Assembly: GCF_012985465.1 (NCBI RefSeq) | Contig: NZ_JAAQWN010000003.1 | Coordinates: 434,001 to 498,000, forward strand | Direction: 5' to 3' | Length of the DNA stretch: 64,000 nucleotides | Source: Pseudomonas sp. WS 5079 | GTDB taxonomy: Bacteria; Pseudomonadota; Gammaproteobacteria; Pseudomonadales; Pseudomonadaceae | Part shown: positions 30,430-39,014 of the stretch, one piece after another | How positions within the stretch are numbered: position 1 is the first letter of the stretch | How the letters are laid out: every line of letters begins with the position of its first letter | Notes under the pieces: model-generated | Told to the model about the DNA's origin: nothing | What the model saw: only the letters and a program-made list of their open reading frames with translations | Database searches by the model: none | Position numbers and translations under genes: made by a program

Positions 30430-31356
30430 TGGGTTGGTGAGGCGATTCTTGGCGAAAGATGAGTGCGCTTGTGGTTGTTGCTTGGGTATTGAGTTCTCAA
30501 GATATAGATGGGTTAGGAAGAGGGATGGGCATCCAGATGTAACCTATTACGGCCCTGTATTTAATGGAACTAAGAAACTAAATAATTTTACAGGCTGGGG
30601 CGATCTAATCGGTAAGGGGAAAGCAACAACTGACGAAAGGCCATCGTGATTGCCATGTCATCGAATGAAGGGGCAATGGATGCAGTTCAAGCTTGGGACT
30701 GGCAAACATTTAGTGCCGGAGCCATGCAGAAGACTGTAACTCCTAAGGGCTACGGTGAGTTACCCAAGCAGATCAGTGAATTTCAAGAAGAAAACCCAGC
30801 TTTGTTTAGTGAGATTTTTTCTCAGTGCGGCTGGTCCATTAAACAAGAAGCCGGCGGTGTAAGAATTTATTATTCGTCCAGAGAGACGGAGTATGAAGAT
30901 ATAACAGGAAGTGCTCTGTGCGATTTTATAAAAAGGGGGTTTAGTCAGACGGACTCTGGGTTTCCTAAGAAGTCAGAATCTTTGGCTTCAATTGCGAGTG
31001 CTGTGATTCATGAAGAGTTTCAGAAAAAGCAGGTGGTAGACTTTATTGCTCGCATGAGGGCGGCGCTCTCTAAGTCACCTCGCGGCTATAGTAATTCCGC
31101 AAGTGACTTTTTCCAATCAAAGCTTGGGTGAGCTCTGGTTCTTGATCATGATGTGAACGCACCTGGTAACGTGTCGCGTAATCTTAAGAGTGCAATTGAT
31201 ACACTGCGTCATCGTCACTCGGGATCGAGTTCCGATCCGCGCCCGTGGGGTGAAAATCGCATGCAGTACGAGGAGGAGTTGATTGGGATTTACGGACCAT
31301 CTCGCAGGATGAACTCGCCGATGGAACGTTATAGTCACCTTAGTGGGCTGTTATAA
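29779..31356 (+). pseudogene. Displaced second toxin cassette, lysozyme-like, frameshifted and interrupted
   Basis: Begins without a start codon in the duplicated scaffold, then carries a different C-terminal end. Reading through the lesions, the order is scaffold, +1 insertion near 30195, scaffold resumed from 30290, the junction VYHIHPVGL, then a new end (LVRRFLAKDECACGCCLGIE...) containing VIAMSSNEGAMDAVQAWDW, which resembles a lysozyme-like glycosidase core with a candidate catalytic Glu. A second shift lies at about 30641-30647, where one added base would join ATTDERP to FVIAMSSNEG. An in-frame TGA at 31129 interrupts LG-x-ALVLDHDVNAPGNV, and the frame then runs to the TAA at 31354. The segment is A+T rich. 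Such orphan tips are known beside Rhs/polymorphic toxin genes. It is very unlikely to be expressed as one protein. Confidence 0.85.
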
Positions 31357-31367
31357 GGAGTGCAGTG

Positions 31368-32282
31368 ATGAGAGGTTTGGTTCTACTGTTTATTTTTATA
31401 TTGGTTTCTACCCAGTTAAGGGCTGCCAGCGTCCAGGGAGGATCAGGTTCCCTGGTCTATTCGGATGGTGTTGACGGCAACTTTAATTCGTTGGTCTACA
31501 AAACGAACTCAGGGGGTATTCTGCGAGTATTTGATGAGGGATTAAGTTTTAATTACGACAGCCGTTATGATGCTGGCAATCTGTCTCCTGATAAGACCTA
31601 CTCGGTCGTACAGTTTTCTGAGTCGGGGGTGGGCGTGCAGCAGGAGCCAAAGAAAATATATCTTTGTGCGTTTGTACGAATGTCCGATGGTTGCGTTGTC
31701 AATGTGGAGAGTGGAGAACAATGTGGTGGCGAGTGGAGTGGGTCTGAGCGGTGGAGCAGTTAAATTAGCAGTGTTATCGACTATTCTTTTAAAGAAGCAC
31801 CAACTGTCGAAAAAATCTACAAAGATTATGAGTCGGGAAGAAAGGATTTAACCCAGGTCTCCTCTCCTAGGATTTTGGCATATTTTTCAGAGGGGACGAC
31901 ATTTGATAATTTGTTAGCTTGCGATCTTCCCCGTGATACAAATAAAAAAACGTACACTGACATGCTGTCGTTACTATAGCGTGACGGCGATACTAAAAAC
32001 TTTGAAAGACTGAGAGCCGCTATGAACTCAGGTGGTGTATTCGTTTCTGCAAAAAGTGTCAATAACTGGGCTGTAAAGTCAATTCTCTCTGAAAAAGCCT
32101 ATCTATATAGCTCGCCATCGTTATCCGACACATCTACGGCTTACCTGATTCGTGGCGATATTATCTTTGTGCTTCCGAGCTCAAATAATTCCCTCGTAAA
32201 ATTTCGCTACCAACAAGAAAGCGGGAAGGTGATCGAAAAATGGATTCGGTGTGAAGATATTGGTTTTTGTGGCCGCCAGTAA
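31368..32282 (+). pseudogene. Immunity-like gene of the displaced toxin, two in-frame stops
   Basis: A single frame of 305 codons from the ATG at 31368 to the TAA at 32280, broken by TAA at 31761 and TAG at 31977. The N-terminus (MRGLVLLFIFILVSTQLRAA) is a signal peptide. The C-terminal part (AYLIRGDIIFVLPSSNN ... WIRCEDIGFC) aligns by eye with the end of the intact immunity protein (KYLIRGDEVTILGGG ... WLKCSDLDGC). GGAG lies upstream, 12 bp after the toxin remnant, the usual toxin-immunity order. Both nonsense codons could arise from Gln codons by one C-to-T change. Truncated pieces might be made, but a working protein is improbable. Confidence 0.82.
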
Positions 32283-32451
32283 CGTTTTTTTGATCCTGCA
32301 GGTGCATAGAAGCAAGTCTTGGTGGGGCGTTTAGATGAGTTTAATAATTGGCGTTGAGAATAGACTGCGAGAAAGAGAATCGAACTGCTCTCGAGTGTGC
32401 CGAATAAGTTCTCTTTTAAGTAAGTGGATATTTTTTGAGTAGGGATAAGGC

Positions 32452-32714
32452 ATGAAAACATAATTCGTATCGGCAATAAAACAACCGGCGGCCGCACGGT
32501 TCAATCGGGTTCTGTCGTTATGAAGTTCCGCGGTATCGGTGTGGCTCGCAAGGGTGACCCGGTAGATTGCCCGATTCCCGGTCATGGTCGAACAGAGATT
32601 GCCGAGGGGCACCCAACGTTTCACGACAAGGGTGTTCCGGTTGCGTTTCACGGGCATCGCTGCGCTTGCGGTCGCGCCTTGATTTCGTCACTGCCTGAAG
32701 CGAGCGCGAGATAG
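32452..32714 (+). pseudogene. PAAR-domain spike adaptor, frameshifted at the first codons
   Basis: PAAR proteins cap the VgrG spike and help load effectors. The frame ending at the TAG at 32712 reads IIRIGNKTTGGRTVQSGSVV then MKFRGIGVARKGDPVDCPIP and GHGRTEIAEGHPTFHDKGVP, a full PAAR motif set. The natural start ATGAAAACATAATT gives Met-Lys-Thr-stop; one more A (ATGAAAAACATAATT) would give MKNIIRIG, so a single base appears lost in the A run at 32455-32458. No ATG, GTG or TTG is available in the correct frame upstream before a stop; an internal ATG at 32520 would skip the first part of the domain. A sequencing error in the A run is the main alternative. Confidence 0.8.
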
Positions 32715-32716
32715 CC

Positions 32717-33236
<520 letters not shown>

Positions 33237-33301
33237 TGGTTTTGGAGAGCGGGGCTTGCTGCGGATGGTTTGCTATCCCGCTCTAGCCGCAGACACTTTG
33301 C

Positions 33302-34213
33302 TCACTTCTGCTCCATCATCCACTTCACAAAATCCCGCACCTTGGGCACCTCCGCCGAATGCTCCGGGTACGCCAGGTAGTACGCATCCTGGCTGGGCAG
33401 TGCGTGCTGCCAGGGGATCACCAACTTGCCGTCTGCCAGCTCTTCTTCCACCAGAAAACGCGGCAGGAGCGCCACGCCACAGCCCACCTGGGCGGCGCGG
33501 ATGCACATATAGAAGGTGTCAAAGCGCGGCCCGTGGTAGCTGTGTTCGGTCTGGTAGCCGAGGCTGGCGAACCAGTCGTGCCAGCCTTGGGGGCGTGAGG
33601 CGTTTTGCAGCAGCACCAGTTCGCTCAGTTGCGTCGGGTCGCGCAAGGGCAGGGCCGGCAGGCTCTCGGGGGCGCACACCGGCACCAGTTCCTCGCTGAA
33701 CAGCTTGAGGCTCTCGGTGCCGGGCCTTGCGCCTGCGCCGAAGTAGAAGGCCAGGTCGGCCTTGCCTTGCAGCAACTCGTCTGGCGTCTGTTCGTTGCAC
33801 AGGTCCAGGTGGATCTGCGGGTGGCGTAGGCGCCAGCCCTTGAGACGTGGCACCAGCCAGCGCGCGCCAAAGGTGTAGGGCGTGGACACCCGTAGTACTT
33901 CGGTCTCGCCGCCGTAGGAGCGCAGGTAGTGGGTCGACATCTCCACCTGGCTCAGGATCTTGCGCACTTCCACCAGGTACAGGTCGCCCGCCGGGGTCAT
34001 CTGCAAGCGCCGACGCACCCGGCGAAACAGCAGGTGCTGCAGCAACTCTTCCAATTGCGCGACCTGCTTGCTGACGGCGCTCTGCGTGAGGTTCAGCTCC
34101 TCGGCGGCACGGGTGAAGCTCAGGTGGCGGGTCACGGCCTCGAAGCATTGCAGCGCGGTGATCGAGGGCAAATGTCTTTTATTGAGCACGGCATGCCTCT
34201 TTTTGTTTTGCAT
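33302..34213 (-). CDS. LysR-family regulator divergent from amaB
   Basis: Transcription factor of 303 residues from the ATG at 34213. The N-terminal winged helix is HLPSITALQCFEAVTRHLSF then TRAAEELNLTQSAVSKQVAQLE (about 14-56); the effector-binding domain covers about 100-300 (TPYTFGARWLVPRLKGWRLR). This form is close to the GcvA-type LysR group. A GTG at 34189 is an alternative start; neither has a strong ribosome-binding site. It faces away from amaB with 126 bp between, the usual layout for a LysR gene and its target, so it probably controls the pipecolate/lysine genes. In P. putida amaAB have a different (Lrp-type) regulator nearby, so this needs care. Confidence 0.9.
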   Translation of the reverse strand: MQNKKRHAVLNKRHLPSITALQCFEAVTRHLSFTRAAEELNLTQSAVSKQVAQLEELLQHLLFRRVRRRLQMTPAGDLYLVEVRKILSQVEMSTHYLRSYGGETEVLRVSTPYTFGARWLVPRLKGWRLRHPQIHLDLCNEQTPDELLQGKADLAFYFGAGARPGTESLKLFSEELVPVCAPESLPALPLRDPTQLSELVLLQNASRPQGWHDWFASLGYQTEHSYHGPRFDTFYMCIRAAQVGCGVALLPRFLVEEELADGKLVIPWQHALPSQDAYYLAYPEHSAEVPKVRDFVKWMMEQK

Positions 34214-34339
34214 GAATAAACGGAATGATATCTCGCCTAATCGTCGTTTGTTGGCAAGTCCTGGGCCAGCTACAAATAAGGCCTGGATCGTCGTGCGGGC
34301 TGCGGCGCATTTTTTGTTGATGGATTGAAGGAGTGACCC

Positions 34340-35830
34340 ATGGTTGCCGCATTGCTTGATCGTCTGGGGGTAGACCCGGCGTTGTACCAGGCGGGGAAAC
34401 AGCCCGTGCATTCCCCTATCGATGGCAGCCGCATTGCCAGTGTGCACTGGGAAGGCGCCGCCGAGGTCGAGCAGCAGGTCAGTCGTGCCGAGCATGCATT
34501 CGACGCCTGGCGCAAGGTGCCGGCGCCCCGTCGCGGTGAACTGGTGCGCCAGTTCGGCGACCTTTTGCGTGAGTACAAGGCCGACCTGGGCGAGTTGGTG
34601 TCGTGGGAAGCCGGCAAGATCACCCAGGAAGGCCTGGGGGAAGTGCAGGAAATGATCGATATCTGCGACTTCGCCGTGGGCCTGTCGCGCCAGTTGTATG
34701 GCCTGACCATCGCCTCCGAGCGCCCTGGCCACCATATGCGTGAAACCTGGCACCCGCTGGGCGTGGTGGGCGTGATCAGCGCCTTCAACTTCCCGGTCGC
34801 AGTGTGGGCGTGGAATACCGCGCTGGCGCTGGTGTGCGGCAACGCGGTGATCTGGAAACCCTCGGAAAAGACCCCGCTCACCGCACTGGCCTGCCAGGCC
34901 TTGTTCGAGCGGGTGGCGAAAAACTTCAGCGATGCACCACAGTACCTCAGCCAGGTGGTCATTGGCGGGCGCGATGCCGGCGCCGCCCTGGTGGACGACC
35001 CGCGCGTGGCGCTGATCAGCGCTACTGGCAGCACGCGCATGGGCCGCGAAGTGGCGCCCAAGGTTGCCGCGCGGTTTGCCCGCAGCATTCTGGAGTTGGG
35101 CGGCAATAACGCGATGATCCTCGGCCCCAGCGCCGACCTGGACATGGCCGTGCGCGCCATCCTGTTCAGCGCGGTCGGTACCGCAGGCCAGCGCTGCACC
35201 AGCCTGCGCCGGCTGATCGCCCACGAGTCGGTCAAGGATGAAATCGTCACGCGCCTCAAGGCCGCGTATTCCAAGGTGCGCATCGGCCATCCTCTGGAAG
35301 GCAATCTGGTCGGCCCGCTGATCGACAAGCACAGCTTTGAAAACATGCAGGACGCCCTGGAGCAGGCCCTGAGCGAAGGCGGCAAGGTGTTTGGCGGCAA
35401 GCGTCAGTTGCAGGACCAGTTCCCCAACGCTTACTACGTGGCGCCGGCCATCGTCGAAATGCCTGAGCAGAGCGATGTGGTGTGCAGCGAAACTTTCGCG
35501 CCGATTCTCTATGTAGTGAGCTACAAGGACTTCACCGAGGCGCTGCGTTTGAACAACGCTGTGCCGCAGGGCCTGTCGTCGTGCATCTTTACGACCGATG
35601 TGCGCGAGGCCGAGCAGTTCATGTCGGCGGTGGGCAGTGATTGCGGGATCGCCAACGTCAATATCGGGCCGAGTGGCGCGGAGATCGGTGGCGCGTTTGG
35701 CGGCGAGAAAGAAACCGGTGGCGGGCGTGAATCGGGTTCGGATGCCTGGCGCGGATACATGCGCCGGCAGACCAACACCGTGAACTATTCGCTGGAGCTG
35801 CCGTTGGCCCAGGGCATTACCTTCGACTGA
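34340..35830 (+). CDS. amaB: L-piperideine-6-carboxylate (alpha-aminoadipate semialdehyde) dehydrogenase
   Basis: NAD(P)-dependent aldehyde dehydrogenase that oxidises the product of pipecolate oxidation to alpha-aminoadipate in lysine catabolism. 496 residues. Begins MVAALLDRLGVDPALYQAGK and shows the ALDH7-type features: FNFPVAVWAWNTALALVCGN, the Rossmann ATGSTRMGREVA, ELGGNNAMIL with the general-base Glu, and GTAGQRCTSLRRL with the catalytic Cys (about residue 290). ETFAPILYVV and GAFGGEKETGGGRESGSDAW near the end are typical of ALDH7/antiquitin enzymes. GAAGGAG precedes the ATG. The companion oxidase amaA follows after 150 bp. Confidence 0.93.
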   Translation: MVAALLDRLGVDPALYQAGKQPVHSPIDGSRIASVHWEGAAEVEQQVSRAEHAFDAWRKVPAPRRGELVRQFGDLLREYKADLGELVSWEAGKITQEGLGEVQEMIDICDFAVGLSRQLYGLTIASERPGHHMRETWHPLGVVGVISAFNFPVAVWAWNTALALVCGNAVIWKPSEKTPLTALACQALFERVAKNFSDAPQYLSQVVIGGRDAGAALVDDPRVALISATGSTRMGREVAPKVAARFARSILELGGNNAMILGPSADLDMAVRAILFSAVGTAGQRCTSLRRLIAHESVKDEIVTRLKAAYSKVRIGHPLEGNLVGPLIDKHSFENMQDALEQALSEGGKVFGGKRQLQDQFPNAYYVAPAIVEMPEQSDVVCSETFAPILYVVSYKDFTEALRLNNAVPQGLSSCIFTTDVREAEQFMSAVGSDCGIANVNIGPSGAEIGGAFGGEKETGGGRESGSDAWRGYMRRQTNTVNYSLELPLAQGITFD

Positions 35831-35853
35831 GCCTCCAGCCGAAATGCGGTCAA

Positions 35854-35925
35854 TGTGGGAGCTGGGTTGCCGGCGATAGCGGTATTGAATTCACCATCGT
35901 CATCGCTGGCAAGCCAGCTCCCACA
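35854..35925 (+). repeat. REP-type palindromic repeat
   Basis: TGTGGGAGCTGGGTTGCCGG and inverted TGGCAAGCCAGCTCCCACA between amaB and amaA. Confidence 0.85.
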
Positions 35926-35982
35926 TTCGATTGGGTTCGCAATTCAGAATAAGAGTTGTTTGTTAGATCCCGGAGTCTGGCA

Positions 35983-37266
35983 ATGCCATTACGCGAAGCG
36001 TGTTTGTGGGAACAACTGACCCCTGGCCGGCCGGATCGCATCGCCCTCAAGGGCGAGGTCAAGGTGGATGTGTGTGTGATCGGCGCCGGTATCACCGGTT
36101 TGTCGGCGGCCATCCACCTGCTGGAGCAAGGTAAAAGTGTCTGCGTGCTGGAGGCCCATCGCACCGGCCATGGCGGTTCTGGGCGCAACGTGGGGCTGGT
36201 CAACGCCGGGATGTGGATCCCTCCGGATGAGATCGAGGCTGGTTTCGGCACGGCGGTGGGCAGCCAGCTCAACCGGATGCTTGGCGCAGCGCCGTCCCTG
36301 GTGTTCAGCCTGATCGACAAGTACAGGATAGATTGCCAACTGCGCCGCGAGGGCACGTTGCACATGGCGCACAACGCCCGTGGCGAAGCCGACCTGCGCA
36401 GCCGCGAGCAACAATGGAAGCGCCGTGGCGCGCCCGTGGAGCTGCTGACCGGTGCTGCGTGCGAGCAGGCCACCGGCACCCAAAAGATCGCCGCCGCCTT
36501 GCTCGACCGGCGTGCCGGCACCTTGAACCCGATGGCCTACACCAGTGGCCTGGCCAATGCCGCAGTGGGCCTGGGTGGGCAGTTGTTCGATCATTCACCG
36601 GTGACCCAACTGGAGCGCCAGGGCCAATCCTGGTCTGTGCAAACGGCCCAGGGCGCGGTGCAGGCTGCACAAGTGGTGATCGCCTCCAATGCCTACACCG
36701 AAGGCGAGTGGACCGAGTTGCGGCGCAATTTTTTCCCCGGTTATTACTATCAGGTGGCCTCGGTGCCCCTGAGCGGTGGTGCTGCGCAGCAAATCCTGCC
36801 GGGCGGCCAGGGTTCCTGGGATACCCGCCAGGTACTGAGCAGCATCCGCCGCGATGCCGATGGGCGGTTGTTGCTGGGCAGCCTGGGCAATGGCAACCAG
36901 AAACCCACCTGGTTTCTCAAGGCCTGGGCCGACCGCGTGCAGCAGCACTATTTCCCATTTCTCAAGGCAGTGGACTGGGAATACACCTGGACCGGCTGCA
37001 TCGCTTTCACCCCAGACCATCTGATGCGTCTTTTCGAGCCGGCGCCCGGTTTGGTGGCAGTCACTGGTTACAACGGGCGTGGGGTGACCACTGGCAGCGT
37101 GGTGGGCAAGGCATTTGCCGATTACTTGTGCCACCAGGACCCCAAGGCCCTGCCGATTCCGTTTGCGCCGATGCAGCCGCTGGCCGGCGTGGGCCTGCGC
37201 AGTTGCCTGTACGAGGCCGGATTCTCGCTGTACCACGCGGGCCAATGCCTGCGAATTGTCATCTGA
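35983..37266 (+). CDS. amaA: L-pipecolate oxidase (FAD-dependent oxidoreductase)
   Basis: DAO-family flavoprotein that oxidises L-pipecolate to piperideine-6-carboxylate, feeding AmaB. 427 residues from the ATG at 35983 with GGAG upstream; a TTG at 35956 would extend it without a better site. The FAD Rossmann motif VIGAGITGLSAAIHLLEQGK (about 29-48) is followed by GGSGRNVGLVNAGMW (about 67-81). FFPGYYYQVASVP and GYNGRGVTTGSVVGKAFADY near the C-terminus are the expected substrate- and flavin-binding parts. Assignment to pipecolate rests on pairing with amaB; related oxidases use other imino or amino acids. Confidence 0.88.
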   Translation: MPLREACLWEQLTPGRPDRIALKGEVKVDVCVIGAGITGLSAAIHLLEQGKSVCVLEAHRTGHGGSGRNVGLVNAGMWIPPDEIEAGFGTAVGSQLNRMLGAAPSLVFSLIDKYRIDCQLRREGTLHMAHNARGEADLRSREQQWKRRGAPVELLTGAACEQATGTQKIAAALLDRRAGTLNPMAYTSGLANAAVGLGGQLFDHSPVTQLERQGQSWSVQTAQGAVQAAQVVIASNAYTEGEWTELRRNFFPGYYYQVASVPLSGGAAQQILPGGQGSWDTRQVLSSIRRDADGRLLLGSLGNGNQKPTWFLKAWADRVQQHYFPFLKAVDWEYTWTGCIAFTPDHLMRLFEPAPGLVAVTGYNGRGVTTGSVVGKAFADYLCHQDPKALPIPFAPMQPLAGVGLRSCLYEAGFSLYHAGQCLRIVI

Positions 37267-37556
37267 TCAGCGAAATACCCTTCAAAAGCCGGCATTTTCT
37301 TAGCCGGCTACTAATCTGTATTGGTGCGAGTCGTAGCAGTGACGCACTGTAAATGTGCACTTCCGTTACGCGCATGGTTACAGATGCTCGAAGGGGCGCT
37401 TGATGGCTGGCTGACATCAGTCCAATGGGCAGGTTTCACTCTTTCGGGCCAGTGGTTGCACCTCTGCGTTCCAGAGGGTTGCACGTCCCGCCAAAAAGGC
37501 ACCGAAACGCCTGTAATAACAATGACACCGTGTCTTTTTGAAATATAAAAACGCAA

Positions 37557-37572
37557 TGGCACGCCGCTTGCT
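37557..37572 (+). promoter_or_regulatory. Sigma-54 promoter upstream of braC
   Basis: TGGCACGCCGCTTGCT matches TGGCAC-R-N4-TTGCW at every defined position. It is 84 bp before the braC ATG. Farther upstream are an inverted repeat CCTCTG/CAGAGG (37461-37477) and two GTTAC direct repeats (37365-37381) that could bind an enhancer protein such as NtrC or CbrB; this last part is speculative. Confidence 0.75.
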
Positions 37573-37655
37573 CTCAGCTTTCCAGTGAAGGTTTCAAGTG
37601 AAAGTTTGAAGTGAAATTGCAGTGCCCATTCAACAAAAAACTCGGAGCACCACTC

Positions 37656-38792
37656 ATGTCCCAGACGTTTTACAAGAAAGGTTTCCTGGCCCTCGCGGTA
37701 GCTGCCGCGCTGGGCGTTTCTACGTTTGTTCAAGCTGATGTGAAGATTGGCGTGGCGGGGCCGATGACCGGTGCCAACGCTGCCTTCGGTGAGCAGTACA
37801 TGAAAGGTGCCCAGGCGGCGGCCGATGTGATCAACAAGGCGGGCGGGATCAACGGCGAGCAGATCAAGCTGGTGGCCGGTGACGACGCGTGCGAACCCAA
37901 GCAGGCCGTAGCCGTGGCCAACCGCCTGGCCGACCAGGACAAAGTGATCGGCGTGGTCGGGCACTTCTGCTCGTCGAACACCATTCCAGCCTCCGAGGTG
38001 TACGACGAAGCGGGCATCATCGCAATCACTCCAGGCTCCACCAACCCCCAAGTGACCGAGCGTGGCCTGGGCGCCATGTTCCGCATGTGCGGGCGGGATG
38101 ACCAGCAGGGCATCGTGGCCGGCGACTACATCGTCGACGTGCTCAAGGGCAAGAAAGTCGCGGTCATCAACGACAAGGACACCTACGGCAAAGGCCTGGC
38201 CGATGCCACCGCAGCCCAACTGACCAAGCGCGGCGTCAAGCCGGTGCTCGAAGAAGGCCTGACCCGTGGCGAGAAAGACTTCAGCGCCCTGGTGACCAAG
38301 ATCCGTTCGCTGGGCGCCGATGTCGTGTACTTCGGCGGCCTGCACCCGGAAGCCGGCCCACTGGTGCGCCAGATCCGTGAAGCGGGGCTCAAAGACGTCA
38401 AGTTCATGTCTGACGATGGTGTGGTGACCGACGAACTGGTGGCGACCGCCGGTGGTGCGCAATACGTCGATGGCGTCTACATGACCTTCGGCGCCGACCC
38501 GCGCCTGCTGCCAGACAGCAAGGCCGTGGTGGAAGAGTTCCGCAAAAATGGCACCGAGCCTGAAGGCTACACCCTGTACGCCTACGCCTCGATCCAGGCC
38601 CTGGCGGCCGGCTTCAACGGCGCCAAGTCCAACAAGGGCGAAGACGCGGCCAAGTGGCTCAAGGCCAACCCGGTGCAAACCGTGATGGGCAAGAAGGAAT
38701 GGGATACCAAGGGTGACCTGAAGGTCTCCGACTACGTGGTGTACCAGTGGGACAAGGACGGCAAGTACCACCAGTTGGAAAAGCAGAAGTAA
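37656..38792 (+). CDS. braC: Branched-chain amino acid ABC transporter binding protein
   Basis: Periplasmic Leu/Ile/Val/(Ala/Thr)-binding protein (LIV-BP family). 378 residues from the ATG at 37656, with CGGAG 8 bases upstream. The signal peptide (MSQTFYKKGFLALAVAAALG) ends at VQA, and the mature protein begins DVKIGVAGPMTGANAAFGEQ. The binding-cleft sequence SNTIPASEVYDEAG and a disulphide-type cysteine pair (DACEP, HFCSS) are visible. It heads the braC-livHMGF transport operon, 222 bp before livH, with a REP element between. A consensus sigma-54 promoter upstream suggests nitrogen- or carbon-related control. Confidence 0.96.
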   Translation: MSQTFYKKGFLALAVAAALGVSTFVQADVKIGVAGPMTGANAAFGEQYMKGAQAAADVINKAGGINGEQIKLVAGDDACEPKQAVAVANRLADQDKVIGVVGHFCSSNTIPASEVYDEAGIIAITPGSTNPQVTERGLGAMFRMCGRDDQQGIVAGDYIVDVLKGKKVAVINDKDTYGKGLADATAAQLTKRGVKPVLEEGLTRGEKDFSALVTKIRSLGADVVYFGGLHPEAGPLVRQIREAGLKDVKFMSDDGVVTDELVATAGGAQYVDGVYMTFGADPRLLPDSKAVVEEFRKNGTEPEGYTLYAYASIQALAAGFNGAKSNKGEDAAKWLKANPVQTVMGKKEWDTKGDLKVSDYVVYQWDKDGKYHQLEKQK

Positions 38793-38815
38793 TCAACCAG
38801 CCACCACCGACCCCT

Positions 38816-38907
38816 TGTGGGAGCCGGGCTTGCCCGCGATGACGGACTGACAGCCAGCACCTGTGTTGAATGTGAGACCGCTATCGCCGGCAAGCCAGCT
38901 CCCACAC
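38816..38907 (+). repeat. REP-type palindromic repeat pair
   Basis: TGTGGGAGCCGGGCTTGCCC and inverted GCCGGCAAGCCAGCTCCCAC between braC and livH. An element here may let the binding-protein message be more stable than the rest of the operon. Confidence 0.85.
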
Positions 38908-39014
38908 TGGATCGCGGTTGCCCGGGCCATTGCGTCCGGCACCAGATCTGTTTTTTCCTCCAGAAGGGCCGCACGCCCAAGGGTGTGCAGGTTCTCACCG
39001 CGTGAGATTGCGTT

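Noticed and set aside
30646..31131. A separate 160-residue gene overlapping the end of the previous frame
   Set aside because: The protein starts inside a lysozyme-like core motif and lacks its own ribosome-binding site; a frameshift in one longer toxin fits better.
33302..35332. One long minus-strand frame of 676 codons covering the LysR gene and beyond
   Set aside because: Only the last 303 codons are the LysR gene; the upstream part is antisense to amaB.
38920..39010. Leader peptide or riboswitch upstream of livH
   Set aside because: There are GC-rich short repeats, but no run of Leu/Ile/Val codons in a small ORF and no known riboswitch motif.
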